Assembly (NCBI GenBank): GCA_033675545.1
Contig: JAWDGP010005718.1
Coordinates: forward strand, 1,032,001 to 1,096,000
DNA length: 64,000 bases
Direction of reading: 5' to 3'
Source of the DNA: Elysia crispata
Taxonomy: Eukaryota > Mollusca > Gastropoda > Plakobranchidae
Made by a program: the position numbers and the translations under genes. Of the stretch, positions 41,448 to 53,668 are shown in pieces (position 1 is the stretch's first letter; each line of letters starts with the position of its first letter). The notes under the pieces were generated by a model. It made no database searches and was not told where the DNA came from. It was given only the letters and a program-made list of their open reading frames with translations.

Positions 41448-41721
41448 GGCGGGTAAAGGATAACGAAAATAAAACAAAATTAATTGTTATCTGAATAGAG
41501 CAGAATCTGCCCGTGTTGGCAAACCGCTGGAGCACCAAAGGTGTCGTCATTAGCACTGAGTTTAGGTCAATCGAATTTTATTAAGCAATAATGCGGTTTC
41601 TAAGACATGACTATAAAGATTATCTACTGCTTCAGTGCCTGTAATTTCTATTCTTCTTCTATCGGTATGGATCTTGAAATTATCGTATCTAATTTTTGAA
41701 ACCTATATGTTGTGAGACATG

Positions 41722-41735
41722 AGAAAGAGAGAGAG

Positions 41736-41805
<70 letters not shown>

Positions 41806-41820
41806 AGGGAGGGCGAGCGA
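41722..41820. repeat. (GA)n with CACA link and GGGA tail
   Basis: Pure GA 41741-41802, followed by AGGAGGGAGGGCGAGCGAGC. Confidence 0.96.
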
Positions 41821-42227
41821 GCATTAAAAGGTAGTACTGACAGATCACTTTTTGATTCATAACCGTTTGACAGGAAATGATTAAGAATTGTATAAACTAC
41901 CTCCAGTATGCTATACTATTTAAGACAGTTTTAATTGATCAGCGTGGCATTTTTTTCCCACTGATTTGTAATTTTTTATTCAATTTTTGCTCCTTTTTCT
42001 TTAACTGAAGGTCCATTGACATAAATTTCAAAAGCAGAAAATGTAAGAGAAATGTATTCGTCGAAGTAATTGCTCACATTATGAAGTTACAATGAGAGAG
42101 TCAAACTTTTGAGAAAATCACCCAGGTTTTCTCCCAAAATGACAATGAATTATTATGTCTATTTCATATTCCGAGACCTCTCGAACTTTATATTTTTTTA
42201 ATGCTGACTAAACAACTGCAACATGAG

Positions 42228-42296
42228 CAACAACAAAAACAACAACAACAACAACAACAACATAAACAACAACAACGATGACGACAACAACAGCAA
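42228..42296. repeat. (CAA)n/(AAC)n
   Basis: About 20 AAC units with CATAAAC, GATGACG and CAGC interruptions. Confidence 0.94.
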
Positions 42297-42485
42297 TATC
42301 AGGATCACAAAATCACGACACTTCGTCGATATTCGTTTTTATTTGTAGGAAAATGCACTACTGTTCTAGTTTTTGATTGATATATTAATTATTATGTGTG
42401 ATCATATGTGAAAAAAAAGAGCTAAGGTCTCTCGGAAAAAGATTATGAATTTAATGTGATTGTGAACATTGTTTCTCTCACCTCA

Positions 42486-42488
<3 letters not shown>

Positions 42489-42564
<76 letters not shown>

Positions 42565-42575
42565 CTATCTATCTA

Positions 42576-42615
<40 letters not shown>
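42489..42615. repeat. Compound (CT)n-(AT)n-(TATC)n-(CT)n
   Basis: CT 42489-42533, AT 42534-42560, a short TATC part, CT 42587-42612. Confidence 0.97.
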
Positions 42616-42618
<3 letters not shown>

Positions 42619-42915
42619 GTCCTTTCGCTCAATATCAATAATATTTCTCTTCCCTTTCATCTCTCAAAATTTCTTTCCATTTCTTTAGCAGGGTCTTTAT
42701 ATATACAGCGTGTCTCTTTCTGTCCATCTGTTTACTGTGTTCTTTTTTTCCAGTCTCTGTGGCTTCTGACTATCTTTGGCTCACGCACTGTCTGGTTCTT
42801 TGCATGTCTATCTATTGTCGATCTATCTTCTTTTAGTCTCCTTTTCCTTTCACTCATCTTCTGTCTTTTTACCTCATATCTGTCCGTCTGTAGGACTTTA
42901 TGTTACTCTTTCTTT

Positions 42916-42917
42916 TC

Positions 42918-42967
<50 letters not shown>

Positions 42968-43004
42968 GCCCTCTCTGTCTTTCTATCTAGATCTCTCTCT
43001 CTAT
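42916..43004. repeat. (CT)n, short
   Basis: CT about 42926-42965 flanked by CCCT, with another brief CTCT patch at about 42990-43003. Confidence 0.93.
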
Positions 43005-43415
43005 TTTAGTTTTCTATACTTCGCTTTTATCCTCTTTTGGCGAATTCATCTGTTCATAATTATGCTCTTCATGTCCGGGATATTTTCTCATGGGAACACA
43101 TTCGATCAAGGCAACGTTTGATGATTTTCATATATCCGGAAAATGATTTTCTTTCTTTTCAACCCGAATCATTTATATAGTAGAAAAATCTAAATTCTTC
43201 TGTCTTTACTGTCATTTATTCTTCTTTTTAGGTTGCCAAAAAACTTTTACGTTTCTTCTAATGTGTAGTTTAAGCTCCTTGCTCTTTTCCTTCTCACTTT
43301 CACCTTGCTTACCTAATACTTTTTGCCGTATGGCTATATTTATTTCTCGATCCTCCTTTCATGCACAAACATACATGCGTGCATACAAACATATTCACTC
43401 TCTTCCTCTTCTCTT

Positions 43416-43955
<540 letters not shown>

Positions 43956-45112
43956 ACCTCTTAAATTTGATATCCAAAAAAAAAAAGCCTTTTTTATCTC
44001 ATAAGAATTGCTTTTATTTATTTATGAATCTAAATACAATTTTTTTTTCATCCCAAAACATGAGGACATGACAGATTGCGTCTACATGTTTGTATGCGTG
44101 GTCGTGACTTTATGGTGCAAACTAAACAAGACAGATATTAAACTTGTTCCCAGCCTGGATCGTGTAAAGAAACTACAAGTAAATCATATGTAAGATGCAA
44201 CAGGCGATTCTCCATACAGAAACGATTAAACTCGCGGATCATAAAACGTATTAAAAATAAAGTCCAAGCTGTGAGCTCAGTACATGTATTTCAGTTTTCT
44301 ACCACGTCGCGTATTAAATGCTCTATGTGAAAACTGCAGATTATATGGAGGTAATTGTAATTTTTATAATTACTATAGAACAGAATAACTCTCTTATGCT
44401 GATATTGTGTGAATTTAATGTGTGCCTATCGTTTTGCCTGACTGTTTATTTTTGTTTCCGCTGATGAGCTAGCTCTGTGACACAGCGACGGAGTTTTTCT
44501 CCTCACAAGATGAACATCCTAGATGGTCACCAGTCGAATCTACTCTCAACCGCACGAGAGAACGAGTCAACAAGTTGGAGATTTCCCACCAAGATAACAC
44601 GGATACAGAACAAACAATTTTTTTTTTCTTCTTTTTCCGTTTTATTTTTTATTTATTCATTATTTTTTTTTGTGGGCGTTATCTTACCAAGCGGTGCGGT
44701 TTTAAACCTGGGTGGTAAATGTGATATTAGCTGTTTCCGACGAAAATCTTTTAAAAAAATATATAGTCGGACAACGTAGCAGAAAATTATCTCTGTGGAA
44801 TGGGGGAACAACAGTGGGGATTTGCACACGATTAATGAATGTTTTTGTTTGAAGAGTAAACCAATCCTAAACATGTAGCTTGACTAGGATGAGCTGAGTG
44901 GGTAAACTCGGTGTGGAAAAATGCATTTTGTTTCCATCGATATAACGACGTAACAGTTCTACATCTGTCAAATTAGTATTTTCTAGTCCACTCCGTAATT
45001 TTTAGTAATTATTTAGCCAAACTGACTTTAGAGTACGTGGATGTCACTGAACTTTATGGACAGTAAAAGACAAGGTAAAGAGAACATAACTTTACAAGAT
45101 GATTTTAAAACA
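43956..45112. other. AT-rich spacer
   Basis: A GC-richer patch at about 44460-44600 carrying a 100-codon frame (44477-44779) that ends in Phe-rich translated T runs; not credible as a gene. Confidence 0.5.
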
Positions 45113-45177
45113 TCTCTTTCTGTCTCTGTCAGTCAGTCTGTCTGTCTGTCTGTCTGTCTGTCTGCCTGTCTCTCTCT

Positions 45178-45208
<31 letters not shown>

Positions 45209-45282
45209 TTCTCCGTCTCTCTCTCTCTCTGTGTCTCCCTCTGCCTCTCTGTCTCTCTACGTGTGTGTGTGTGTGTGTGTCT
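45113..45282. repeat. Compound (CTGT)n-(CT)n-(GT)n
   Basis: CTGT about 45135-45165, imperfect CT to about 45255, GT about 45261-45280. Confidence 0.95.
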
Positions 45283-45699
45283 CCTTTAAATCCGCAATCA
45301 CTTTAAAACATTAATGGATAAATGGTCCATATACTATAATACTATCTTATTTTGGTGTACCAATCAGCCAGGACAGGCAATGACTTCGCGATACATAGAA
45401 CTTTCAGATTTAAAATCCAGATGTCCTCAAATGAGTCTTGAAGAAGCGTGATATGAGCATCTTCGAATTGGTTTGTTTTATTTTCTCCTGTCTCTTATTT
45501 AGACAATTCTCCCTGGATACAGAGAAAACTCAGCAGTTTATTTGTTTTTTTTCACAGAGTTCGATCCGCAACAACTCTGCACTATAGGCTGGCAAATGAC
45601 GAGTCAACCTTTCAGTGATTTATTTGAGCTCAACTTGATGCAGCCTTCACATTATTATTTCACACGTCCCTGTCATCACCCAAGCATCTATCTAGGACT

Positions 45700-45965
45700 G
45701 AACTGCTTTAAGATGTCTAAGGCGGATGAAGATGAACATTGTAGACGCTAGCTTGGGAACACTTGAACTGATGGACAAACCAAGAGGTCCACATGCGATA
45801 AGCGGGGCCATGAGAACTCACGCGCAAAACCAACATCGTTGGCGGAACCAGGCAGATAAAGCCCGAGGGCGGCGAACATTAGAAAGAGCTGGAAATTTGA
45901 TATGTTTTGCTCATGTGAAGAAAATAATCCGGTACCAGATTTTACGCAGATATGGGGCAATTTAG
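45700..45965 (+). other. GC-richer block with a basic 79-codon open frame; unidentified
   Basis: Frame 45726-45965, Arg/Lys-rich (RWRNQADKARGRRTLERAGN). No known motif, no clear splice sites. Low-confidence coding candidate. Confidence 0.15.
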
Positions 45966-46287
45966 TATGACAAGTCGTTTGACGTGGGGTAAAAGCGATT
46001 TAAGTATTGCGGTGTTTTCTGATTGCTTCTCCTCTATCTTTGCCAAGTTAACGACGAAGTAGGGTTTATCCTGATAGAAAAGCTCTAAACCTCAGCATCA
46101 TGAAAGCCTCTTCTACAATGAGATAAGAATTCCCGAAGAAAAGCAAAGGTTTCTTAAACACAGAGCATGATAACAGTCGCATAGTGTAGTATTCTTGTTA
46201 ACAGCTTGATGTAAACGAGACTTGAAAACTTCTGCAGTAATTTAACAATGATCCATTTTTTTTTTGTCTAAACGCAATGATTAAAAT

Positions 46288-46881
46288 TCAGATAGAATTA
46301 GTGTCGTGTAGTGTTTTTAACATTTTCCGAAGAAACACAGGACCTGCTACGCGTATTAAAATTTTCCAACTTTTGCTACTCTCTGCAATGGTGAGGTTTG
46401 AGATGTCCATGATTCTGCCGAGATGGAGCATGGGAAGAGGAGAGATGCGATTGGCGAGGTCTTCAGTGAGTTTAGTTTCATTGTGTAGTAGTATGTTCTC
46501 TTCACCCACAGATCCAAATACATTGTACATGTGGATGGAGTATACGCCGTGTGAATGTATTGTGTTGTGTGGATTAGATGTAGAACGCACTGTGAAGATA
46601 TAGTGTGCTGTACGGATGTGGTGTGTGCTGTATGGATGCAATGCGTGCCGTGTGAATTTGGTGTGTACCGTGTGGAGGAAGTATATGCCCATTGACTCTA
46701 ATATGTCAGATGTGGATAGATGATGGTGTGAATATAGTGAGGGCGTGTGGACGTAATGTAAGACGTGTGAATGGAGTGTGTGCCTTGTGGATTTTATTTG
46801 TACCGTGTGGATAGAATTTGTGCCGTGTGGGTGTATTATGTGCCGTATGAAATTAGTGTGTACGGTGTGGATATTTCTCAC
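46288..46881 (-). other. Minus-strand 197-codon open frame over the 21-bp minisatellite; gene status unproven
   Basis: The first two thirds are a seven-residue periodic, His/Thr/Ser-rich stretch (units like HTVHTNF, RHTLHSH) created by the 21-bp array. The last ~80 residues (46288-46530) are not repetitive: a mixed, charged stretch starting MYNVFGSVGEENILL and ending KTLHDTNSI at the stop. There is no signal peptide, membrane segment or known motif. A 3n-period repeat keeps frames open automatically, so only the non-repeat end offers any evidence of coding, and it is weak. Confidence 0.2.
46541..46878. repeat. Degenerate 21-bp minisatellite with GTGCCGTGTGGA core
   Basis: About 15 diverged units with the shared core GTGTGTGCCGTGTGGA followed by an AT-rich spacer such as TTTTATT or ATAGAAT. 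Divergence between units is high, so the array is old, yet the 21-bp spacing is mostly kept and a minus-strand frame stays open through it. Confidence 0.8.
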
Positions 46882-47304
46882 TCTCTCACGAATTTATCCC
46901 TAATAGGTAACACTTTGGAGCCTCATAAGATTTTTCGCAGTATGCATCAATCCTGAACTAATAAGTTTTTAGAGGGGTTTTTTTTTTTGTCTTCACAATT
47001 AACAATTTATCATCTCTTGAACACAATGATGATAATACGAATGCGTTTGGCCATTTGTCACTTTAGCATATTGCATTAGATAGTGTAGTTAAATTACTTT
47101 TTATTACCTTTTAAAAACTTCGCGATCCCAAACTGAAGCTCTCTTCACGATCATCACAGTATAAGCTTTTTATGTATCTCGGGTTCGAGATAAAGACCCT
47201 GTTGATGCCCATAGGAGCACTCCTTATCTAAGTGTTTAACCTAAGAGATGTTGCGGAAAGACATCTTTCACTTTTCAACATCGACAGCATAAATCGTATA
47301 GATG

Positions 47305-47354
47305 TTTTTTTTTTTTTGGGGGGGGGGAGGGGGTGGTGGGGGGGGGGGGGGGAG
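47305..47354 (+). repeat. T13 then G-tract cluster (quadruplex candidate)
   Basis: T run, then G10, A, G5, T, GG, T and G15 from 47318 to 47352. The plus strand meets the usual four-G-tract criterion. Confidence 0.93.
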
Positions 47355-47602
47355 AGGATTCTTGATGCCATCATAAGACCTATCAAACATAATTATGTTT
47401 CATGAGCTTAACTCTCAGAAAGTTCAAAAATTAAAGACCTCAGCATCTGTTCAAAAGCAAGGTAATTTTTTCAAAATCTAGTTAACTGAGAAAGATGTAG
47501 AATTTAAATAGTGATTTTATTTGCGCCAGAGAAACTCTAGATCAAAGCATGATATAGGGTGTTTGCTAACAGCCAAGTTTGGAAAAGACGCACGATCAAG
47601 TA

Positions 47603-47608
<6 letters not shown>

Positions 47609-47680
<72 letters not shown>
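47609..47680. repeat. (CT)n, 36 units
   Basis: Pure 72-bp array between ACAATCT and TGATGTGTCC. Confidence 0.98.
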
Positions 47681-47681
<1 letters not shown>

Positions 47682-47796
47682 ATGTGTCCGTTAAAAACTC
47701 ATTTTTGTCTTTAAATATTTTTTACATGATAACTGACCTACGCGTCAATATCCCACTAGTCTATCTATCTTTCTGTCTATGTATTTTCAATTGCTT

Positions 47797-47825
47797 TCTT
47801 TCTTCCCCCCCCCCCCCTTTTTCTG
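47797..47825. repeat. C13 tract
   Basis: Homopolymer C at about 47805-47817, preceded by TTTCTTTCTT and followed by a T run. Confidence 0.95.
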
Positions 47826-48360
47826 TTTCCCTCTTTGTTTCTCCCTCTCTGTCCAGCTCAACGGTGTCAACAACCTACCAGCCATTACAGCCCTCCTCTC
47901 TCCCCCCCCGTGCCTCTCCCTCTCCCATACAGCCCAAACTTTCCTTTTTCCGCAGCTGTAAGTGCCCCTCGCCCCCATCCTTGCTACAAGACCACGATGC
48001 TGCTGCTGCTGCTGATGATGATGATGTACCTGCGAGAAGAGGCGGAGGAGAATGGACCTGTCATAGTTCACACCCCAGGAAACGGAAGTTCAAGACCCGA
48101 GCACAGGGATGGTAACAATAAAATTTGTTTTGATAGACAAAATGCTTGGTTCTTGTATAAATACTAGGAGTCTTGAATCCACGGGAGGCTCTGATAAGAT
48201 TCTTTATATACAAAAAAACTCGCGATGTAAGCAGAGAGCTAGAGCGGTCCGGAGGAGTTCCTGGAGGGATTAAGAGGATGGATATTCGAAACTTAATGGT
48301 GGCTAGAACTATGGTTAGTGGTTTTGTGGCTTGTCACATTAGATACTGACAAGCTACTAA
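47825..48360. other. Pyrimidine-rich to GC-richer spacer
   Basis: (CTG)/(GAT) words at about 47998-48027 produce overlapping frames on both strands (Leu/Met runs, or His/Gln runs on minus). No gene is supported. Confidence 0.45.
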
Positions 48361-48364
48361 TGAA

Positions 48365-48440
48365 AGCTTACGGGGGCGCGGCAAAGTGGTCTAGACAACA
48401 CAGTCATGTAGGGAGCGGATTAGGTCAGGCAAAGTGGTAA
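48365..48440. repeat. Possible decayed SINE head
   Basis: GGGGGCGCGGCAAAGTGGTCTAG resembles the start of tRNA-derived SINEs (A-box-like AGTGGTCTAG), and GCAAAGTGGT recurs 50 bases later. No convincing B box. Confidence 0.2.
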
Positions 48441-49389
48441 CTTTAAAAAACTTAACACTGGAAAATACTCCGAAACAGGGATTGGCACACACAGAATATG
48501 GGAAACTCAAATGGAGAGTCTTTACCTGGAGGATAGGAAAGATGTCTTAAATATTCATGTAACGGAGAAGAAAGCTACATTCTAGTTCCAACCTGTATTA
48601 TTTTACCTCTAACCTGCGTGGGTTCACAGGCAGCCAGGTCATGGGTGTTCTTAATAAGGACCCTTTCACTTAGAGACAGTCATCACGAGACTTAGGCGAC
48701 AGTAAATAGTAATATTTTATAGATGTGTCCTGTGGGTGGAAGTCACTATTAGAACCATCTTGGATTGGAACAGAAGCTTTCAGTGTCAGTTCAGGGCCGT
48801 TTGGGTGAAGAGCGAAGCAAGTTTGGAAGAAAAGACAGGTTGAGGCACAGGGAGGATGCAGAAAGGGCCCATTATTGTTTGTCCCTGGAGAGCCCAAACA
48901 CTGATCCACCCCCTTATCTCGCTCTCAGCACCTGCCGAGAGCTAGCGGTCAAGGCACTCTGCTGTGGGGGCGTTTGGCTGATACTGGGTAATGCATTTCT
49001 TTCTTCTTCTTCTTCGTCTTCTTTCTAAACGTTCTAATTTTTTTCATAGTTATAGATACAGGCCCCATGATTATGCTAAAATCAAACACCACACTTCACA
49101 AAATTGTTATGATCTATCAGTGAAAATCCACTATTTTGTTTCATAACGAAATGAAAACATTCCTAACAAACGATTTTGATTACTGCTCAAGCAGTCTCAA
49201 CAACTTTGTACAGTTTATAAAAAGAAAGAACATTTTTAAAAGTACTTTTTAAACAAAAACATTTTTCTTGGAAAAAAAAAACCCTCTAAAGTACTGATAC
49301 TGAGTAAGCATATTGCAGGTTAGACATTTTATTAGTAAATTTGCAACATTTTCATAAGTAATAAATTGTCTTTATCTGGTTCAATTACC

Positions 49390-49391
<2 letters not shown>
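48441..49391. other. Spacer, nothing recognised
   Basis: GC-richer at about 48600-48980, then AT-rich. No credible frame. Confidence 0.5.
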
Positions 49392-49467
<76 letters not shown>

Positions 49468-49488
49468 CCCTCCCTCCCTCCCTCTCTT
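49392..49488. repeat. (CT)n with CCCT tail
   Basis: Pure CT to about 49449, TTTCTCTC variants, then (CCCT)4. Confidence 0.97.
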
Positions 49489-50762
49489 GCATCTCTCTAA
49501 GATGAAAAAAAAAAGGTGTGTTCACAACGATATTAAACTTGACAAAAATCTCGAAAGAAAGCTTTTTAAACCTGGTAACATGATTATGAAAAATTCATTA
49601 TGACTCTTTCCATAACGGCTTCTCTGAGAAATGATCGGCGTCACAAGTTATGAATTTATCTTGCTTTTTTTTTCAAAATTCTAACCTTTAGCGAAAGAAG
49701 TCCTCTCCCTTCCAAGCGAACAGAGAGTTGGCAATGGCCCGATCACTGAAATAATTCAACGGGCTAAAAACCAATACACTGGTCAATTGATTGACAAATA
49801 CAGACCGTCTAAGCCTCTCAAGGAGTAATGATAAAGACCATTGGTTTAAAAGAAGTCATTGGTCTGAGAGAAAGATCGCAGCAAGTGATCGGCAGTAGCC
49901 AGGGAGGGATTGAATGTCAGGGTGAATTGGGCTCTAAATTTGGGCTGACAAAACCTCATTATTTTGGCAACCAGCTGCCAACTAACAGTACAACGGCAAA
50001 ACTCAGCGAAGCGTGACCAAACTAAATGACCCTCTCCAGCAAGATGGCGAGAGGCGAGAGCTCTGGGTTGCCAGTAGAACGTTAACAGCCGCTGCCCACG
50101 CACTCCGCCCTTGGCCTGCGGTTTCTTTTCTTGCTCTCCGTTAAAAGAAACAGGGAAAAAACAGAACTACAGAATCACGGTGGTGGGTACAGTCGTCTAG
50201 ACCTACACCAAAGACGCAGTAAACTTCATGTGGTTTTTACATTCAAAATATTATTTCCTCTGCCTAAAAATAATATTACATTTCCTGCAACCAAAGGCCG
50301 CTCCTTGTGACACGAATAATTTGCTGCTTTACACCTGGGCAGAGTAACAGCTTTGCGCTGTTTTACAATCTCTACGTCTTATCCAAAACGAAAAATAATT
50401 CTTTATTATCAGAGCTGAAGAGTACAGCAATAATTTCATATCTTAACATAATACAGTGTTTCACTCAAAGGAAACGCCCACAATGGATCACACACACACA
50501 AGTAAAGCTTTGTGGAAAAGAGGTGAATAAGGATAAGTTGAGATTGGAAAATTTCTAAACATATAATAAAGATTAAATACTTCATTTCTATCTAATTCTA
50601 TTGGTAGGTAGATATCCAATTGGATTGATTTAATATTATTATTAGAAAAAATAATATTTCTGGGTTTCTCTCGACAATCCTAGTTGGTTAATATTCCTTC
50701 TTTACAGTTCATTGCTTCAATAGCCTTCTTCCACCTAACATTTCACTCTAGAATTCAGTTAT

Positions 50763-50764
<2 letters not shown>
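49489..50764. other. Spacer with GC-richer island 49680-50130
   Basis: The island contains TTGATTGACAAAT (about 49787), which resembles a PBX/Meis-type homeodomain site. No gene. Confidence 0.4.
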
Positions 50765-50830
<66 letters not shown>

Positions 50831-50847
50831 AGGGAGAGAGAGAGAAG
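50765..50847. repeat. (GA)n with GGGA tail
   Basis: Pure GA to about 50824, then GGGAGGGAGGGAGAGAG; the same tail type as at 14851. Confidence 0.97.
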
Positions 50848-51235
50848 ATTATGTTGAAATCAGTGTCCAGTCATTTTTTAAATGGTTGTAACATAAAACA
50901 GAGTAAAAGTTAAGTTTTCCAAGGTTCTTGTTTGGCGTCCCCTAACCTTATTGAAACTTATTCGAATATTTTTTCATCCTTAAAATACGTTCGGAAAACA
51001 TGTTAAGAGAGCTCTTTAAATTTTTGTATTAAACTTCTTTTCACCATGTCATCTGAGGCACTGCCAAGTCGATGCATGAACAGATAATCAATGATAACAA
51101 AACCAGCCCTGTTACGGTTTGTCGAGATAACGGCCTAAGGGGAATAACTGGATGACTTCTTGAGATGCTCGTGCTCGCTGTCAAGGGTTGGACACGGAGT
51201 AACTGCCCCTGATTGTCCTGTTTTATATAGGACCC

Positions 51236-51315
51236 CTTCTTCTTCTTCTTCTTCTTCTTCTTCTTCTTCTTCTTCTTCTTCTTCTTCTTCTTCTTCTTCT
51301 TCTTCTTCTTCTTCT

Positions 51316-51350
<35 letters not shown>

Positions 51351-51358
51351 TTCTTCTC
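51236..51358. repeat. (TTC)n, about 40 units with one interruption
   Basis: Pure TTC to about 51338, a CCTC interruption, then more TTC to about 51358. Same motif as the 2-kb GAA array but opposite orientation. It yields false poly-Ser and poly-Lys frames. Confidence 0.97.
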
Positions 51359-51429
51359 CTTTTTAACCATACAGAGCCTACGTTAATCTTTTAAAATAAG
51401 TGAAAGTTCGATTAACAATTTTAGAGAGT

Positions 51430-51464
51430 TAGAGAGAGAGTGGAGGAGGAAGAATGAGAGAAAC

Positions 51465-51555
<91 letters not shown>
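51430..51555. repeat. (GA)n
   Basis: Imperfect leader, then pure GA 51470-51555. Confidence 0.97.
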
Positions 51556-51559
<4 letters not shown>

Positions 51560-51842
51560 ATTATGGTGCTGGGGTAGAAAGGTACAAAAAAGTTTTTTGA
51601 AGATTTTTAAAAGTCTCCTAAGTTTCGCGAAGAATGTAGCTGGTTAGAGGGAGGAAAAAAGGGAGAGGGGGGGTTAAAAAAGCAATTACATGTATGATAG
51701 CCAGGCATCGCGGGGAGGTTGATGACCACCGTTCTGCGCGACTGAACATACAGGGGGCAGGTGGTGCTTTACTGGGTGTCTGTCACCCGGTGGAAGGTGA
51801 CGATAAAGCAAAGTGGAAGGCCGGGGTGGGGTGGGGGAAGGC

Positions 51843-51844
51843 AG

Positions 51845-51917
<73 letters not shown>

Positions 51918-51982
51918 ACGGGGGAGGGATATATATATATATATATATATATATTTATTTATTTTTTTTTTTTTTTTTTTTG
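51843..51982. repeat. Compound (GATA)n-(GA)n-G8-(AT)n-T19
   Basis: Five different simple motifs in 140 bp: GATA 51843-51863, GA to 51910, a G run and GGGGGAGGG, AT 51929-51954, T 51963-51981. Confidence 0.97.
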
Positions 51983-52303
51983 GAAGATGCGTGTGTTTGT
52001 GTGTATATTTATGTATATAGAGAGGAGCATCGAGTAAAGTAAAAAAAAAAAAAAAGAATCCTCTTTCAAAACGAATTCCCTAGATAGAAAAGCCAGGAAA
52101 GTTATTGGAAAAATATAATTATACTCTTCGCAAATAAGAAACAGAATAGATAGAAAGAAAATTATGTAAATGTGTGTGTATGTTCGGGAGCATTAAAAAA
52201 CAGGGACGGAGGGAGGGTGAGTATGGGAGGGACATTATTATGAAGTGGCTTAGAAAGGACTTAATGGTTCGTGTCATACACTCAAGCGCTCCCTACAAGG
52301 TCA

Positions 52304-52341
52304 CGCGTGCCTGGCGTGCCTGGCGTGCGCTGGTGTGCCCG
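52304..52341. repeat. Short 10-bp repeat (GCGTGCCTGG)
   Basis: Two exact copies and a partial, diverged third of GCGTGCCTGG in a GC-rich island. Confidence 0.8.
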
Positions 52342-52591
52342 GGCAGGCGGATTACTGGACATGTCATGCTCCCGTCTCGGTTCGTTCCCTTTCCATTCAT
52401 GCTCTAGCTCTTTTCTCCTGGAGATATGTTCTGTTACTTCCAGTAGTTCTGGGCCTCCTCATCCAAGGGCATCTATTAGAATTTGCTACAAAGGTTACAT
52501 TGACTTTGGAGCTTTGAGGGATAGGCAAAAGAAATTTCTAAGTCGCAGAAGAATAGACATTGCTTTAACTTTTTTTCTTTCTTTTGAATGT

Positions 52592-52610
52592 GTATATATA
52601 TATATATATA

Positions 52611-52660
<50 letters not shown>
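52592..52660. repeat. (AT)n, 69 bp with central AATATT break
   Basis: AT alternation interrupted once by TAATATTATA, giving a large palindrome able to extrude as a cruciform. Confidence 0.97.
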
Positions 52661-52662
<2 letters not shown>

Positions 52663-52968
52663 AAGATTTCTGTTTTAAAAAAATACAAACACAGAACTGC
52701 ACACAATTCATAAATTACTTTCTCTTCGTATCGATTACATGTAGTGAAGTAATATACCTCAGTTATAAAAAAAGGTAACGTAACACACCATAGAGCGATT
52801 TTCCTGCATTTACACTGCACACTCATACACAACTACAGAACTTCTCTCGCTTTTCTTTAAGTAACAAGCTGTGCCAGAGCCTTAATCCACCGTCAAGTAT
52901 ATATGAAATTAATTATTATGCTTTAGATATATTTCAAAAGGACATCTGCTTAACGTGCTTTGACCCTC

Positions 52969-52969
52969 T

Positions 52970-53029
<60 letters not shown>
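52969..53029. repeat. (CT)n
   Basis: About 60 bp; the only CT-oriented array between 50 and 57 kb. Confidence 0.97.
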
Positions 53030-53030
<1 letters not shown>

Positions 53031-53539
53031 TTTTTCCAGTCATTTCTACTACTAGCACTACCCCAATATACCAGTCTAGTTCACTTTCAAATATTCTTCA
53101 TTTATATGTCTGTCTCACAGTTTCTTTTTTTGTCTCCTATTTCTCCAATAATTCTTTATTAGCTGCTATTTTCCTCTCAACCAAACTTCCGCTCTAAGTT
53201 TGGCCTGCAAAGTCTCTCTATTTCTATGACATCGTTTTTCTCTTCTTCTTCCCTCCCTTTCTCTCTCACCTTGTCTCGCCCCCACTCAGCCTATTCCCTA
53301 CCGCATACTTCAAAGAAAACCATCAGTATGATTAGTATGGCATCGGTATAAAAACAGTTCAGGTGACCCCCAACGTGGACCCAGTCCGGTAATGGGTGGC
53401 AGCAGCTGGCCACTGGTCAACAGGACATGCAGCTCGTGAGGCTCGGGGTTCCAGGCGAGTGACCCAGGTATCCGGTTACTCATACGGAAATGAGTGGTCT
53501 TTGATCTTATACAAGTTACATGGAGTAAAAAATAACAGG

Positions 53540-53576
53540 CAGAGAGAGACACACACACACACCCACACAGAGAAAA

Positions 53577-53649
<73 letters not shown>

Positions 53650-53668
53650 GACAGACAGACAGACATGA
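53540..53668. repeat. Compound (AC)n-(GA)n-(GACA)n
   Basis: ACACAC patch, GA about 53587-53640, then GACAGACAGACAGACA. Confidence 0.96.

Noticed and set aside
45540-45570. GTTCGATCC as a tRNA B box
   Set aside because: No A box at tRNA distance upstream; T-rich sequence there instead.
47579-48115. 178-codon plus frame with Ser/Pro-rich part
   Set aside because: CT array, C tract and pyrimidine-rich DNA explain the composition; overlapping frames are open on both strands.
51041-51370. Poly-Lys (minus) and poly-Ser (plus) frames
   Set aside because: Produced by the (TTC)n array.
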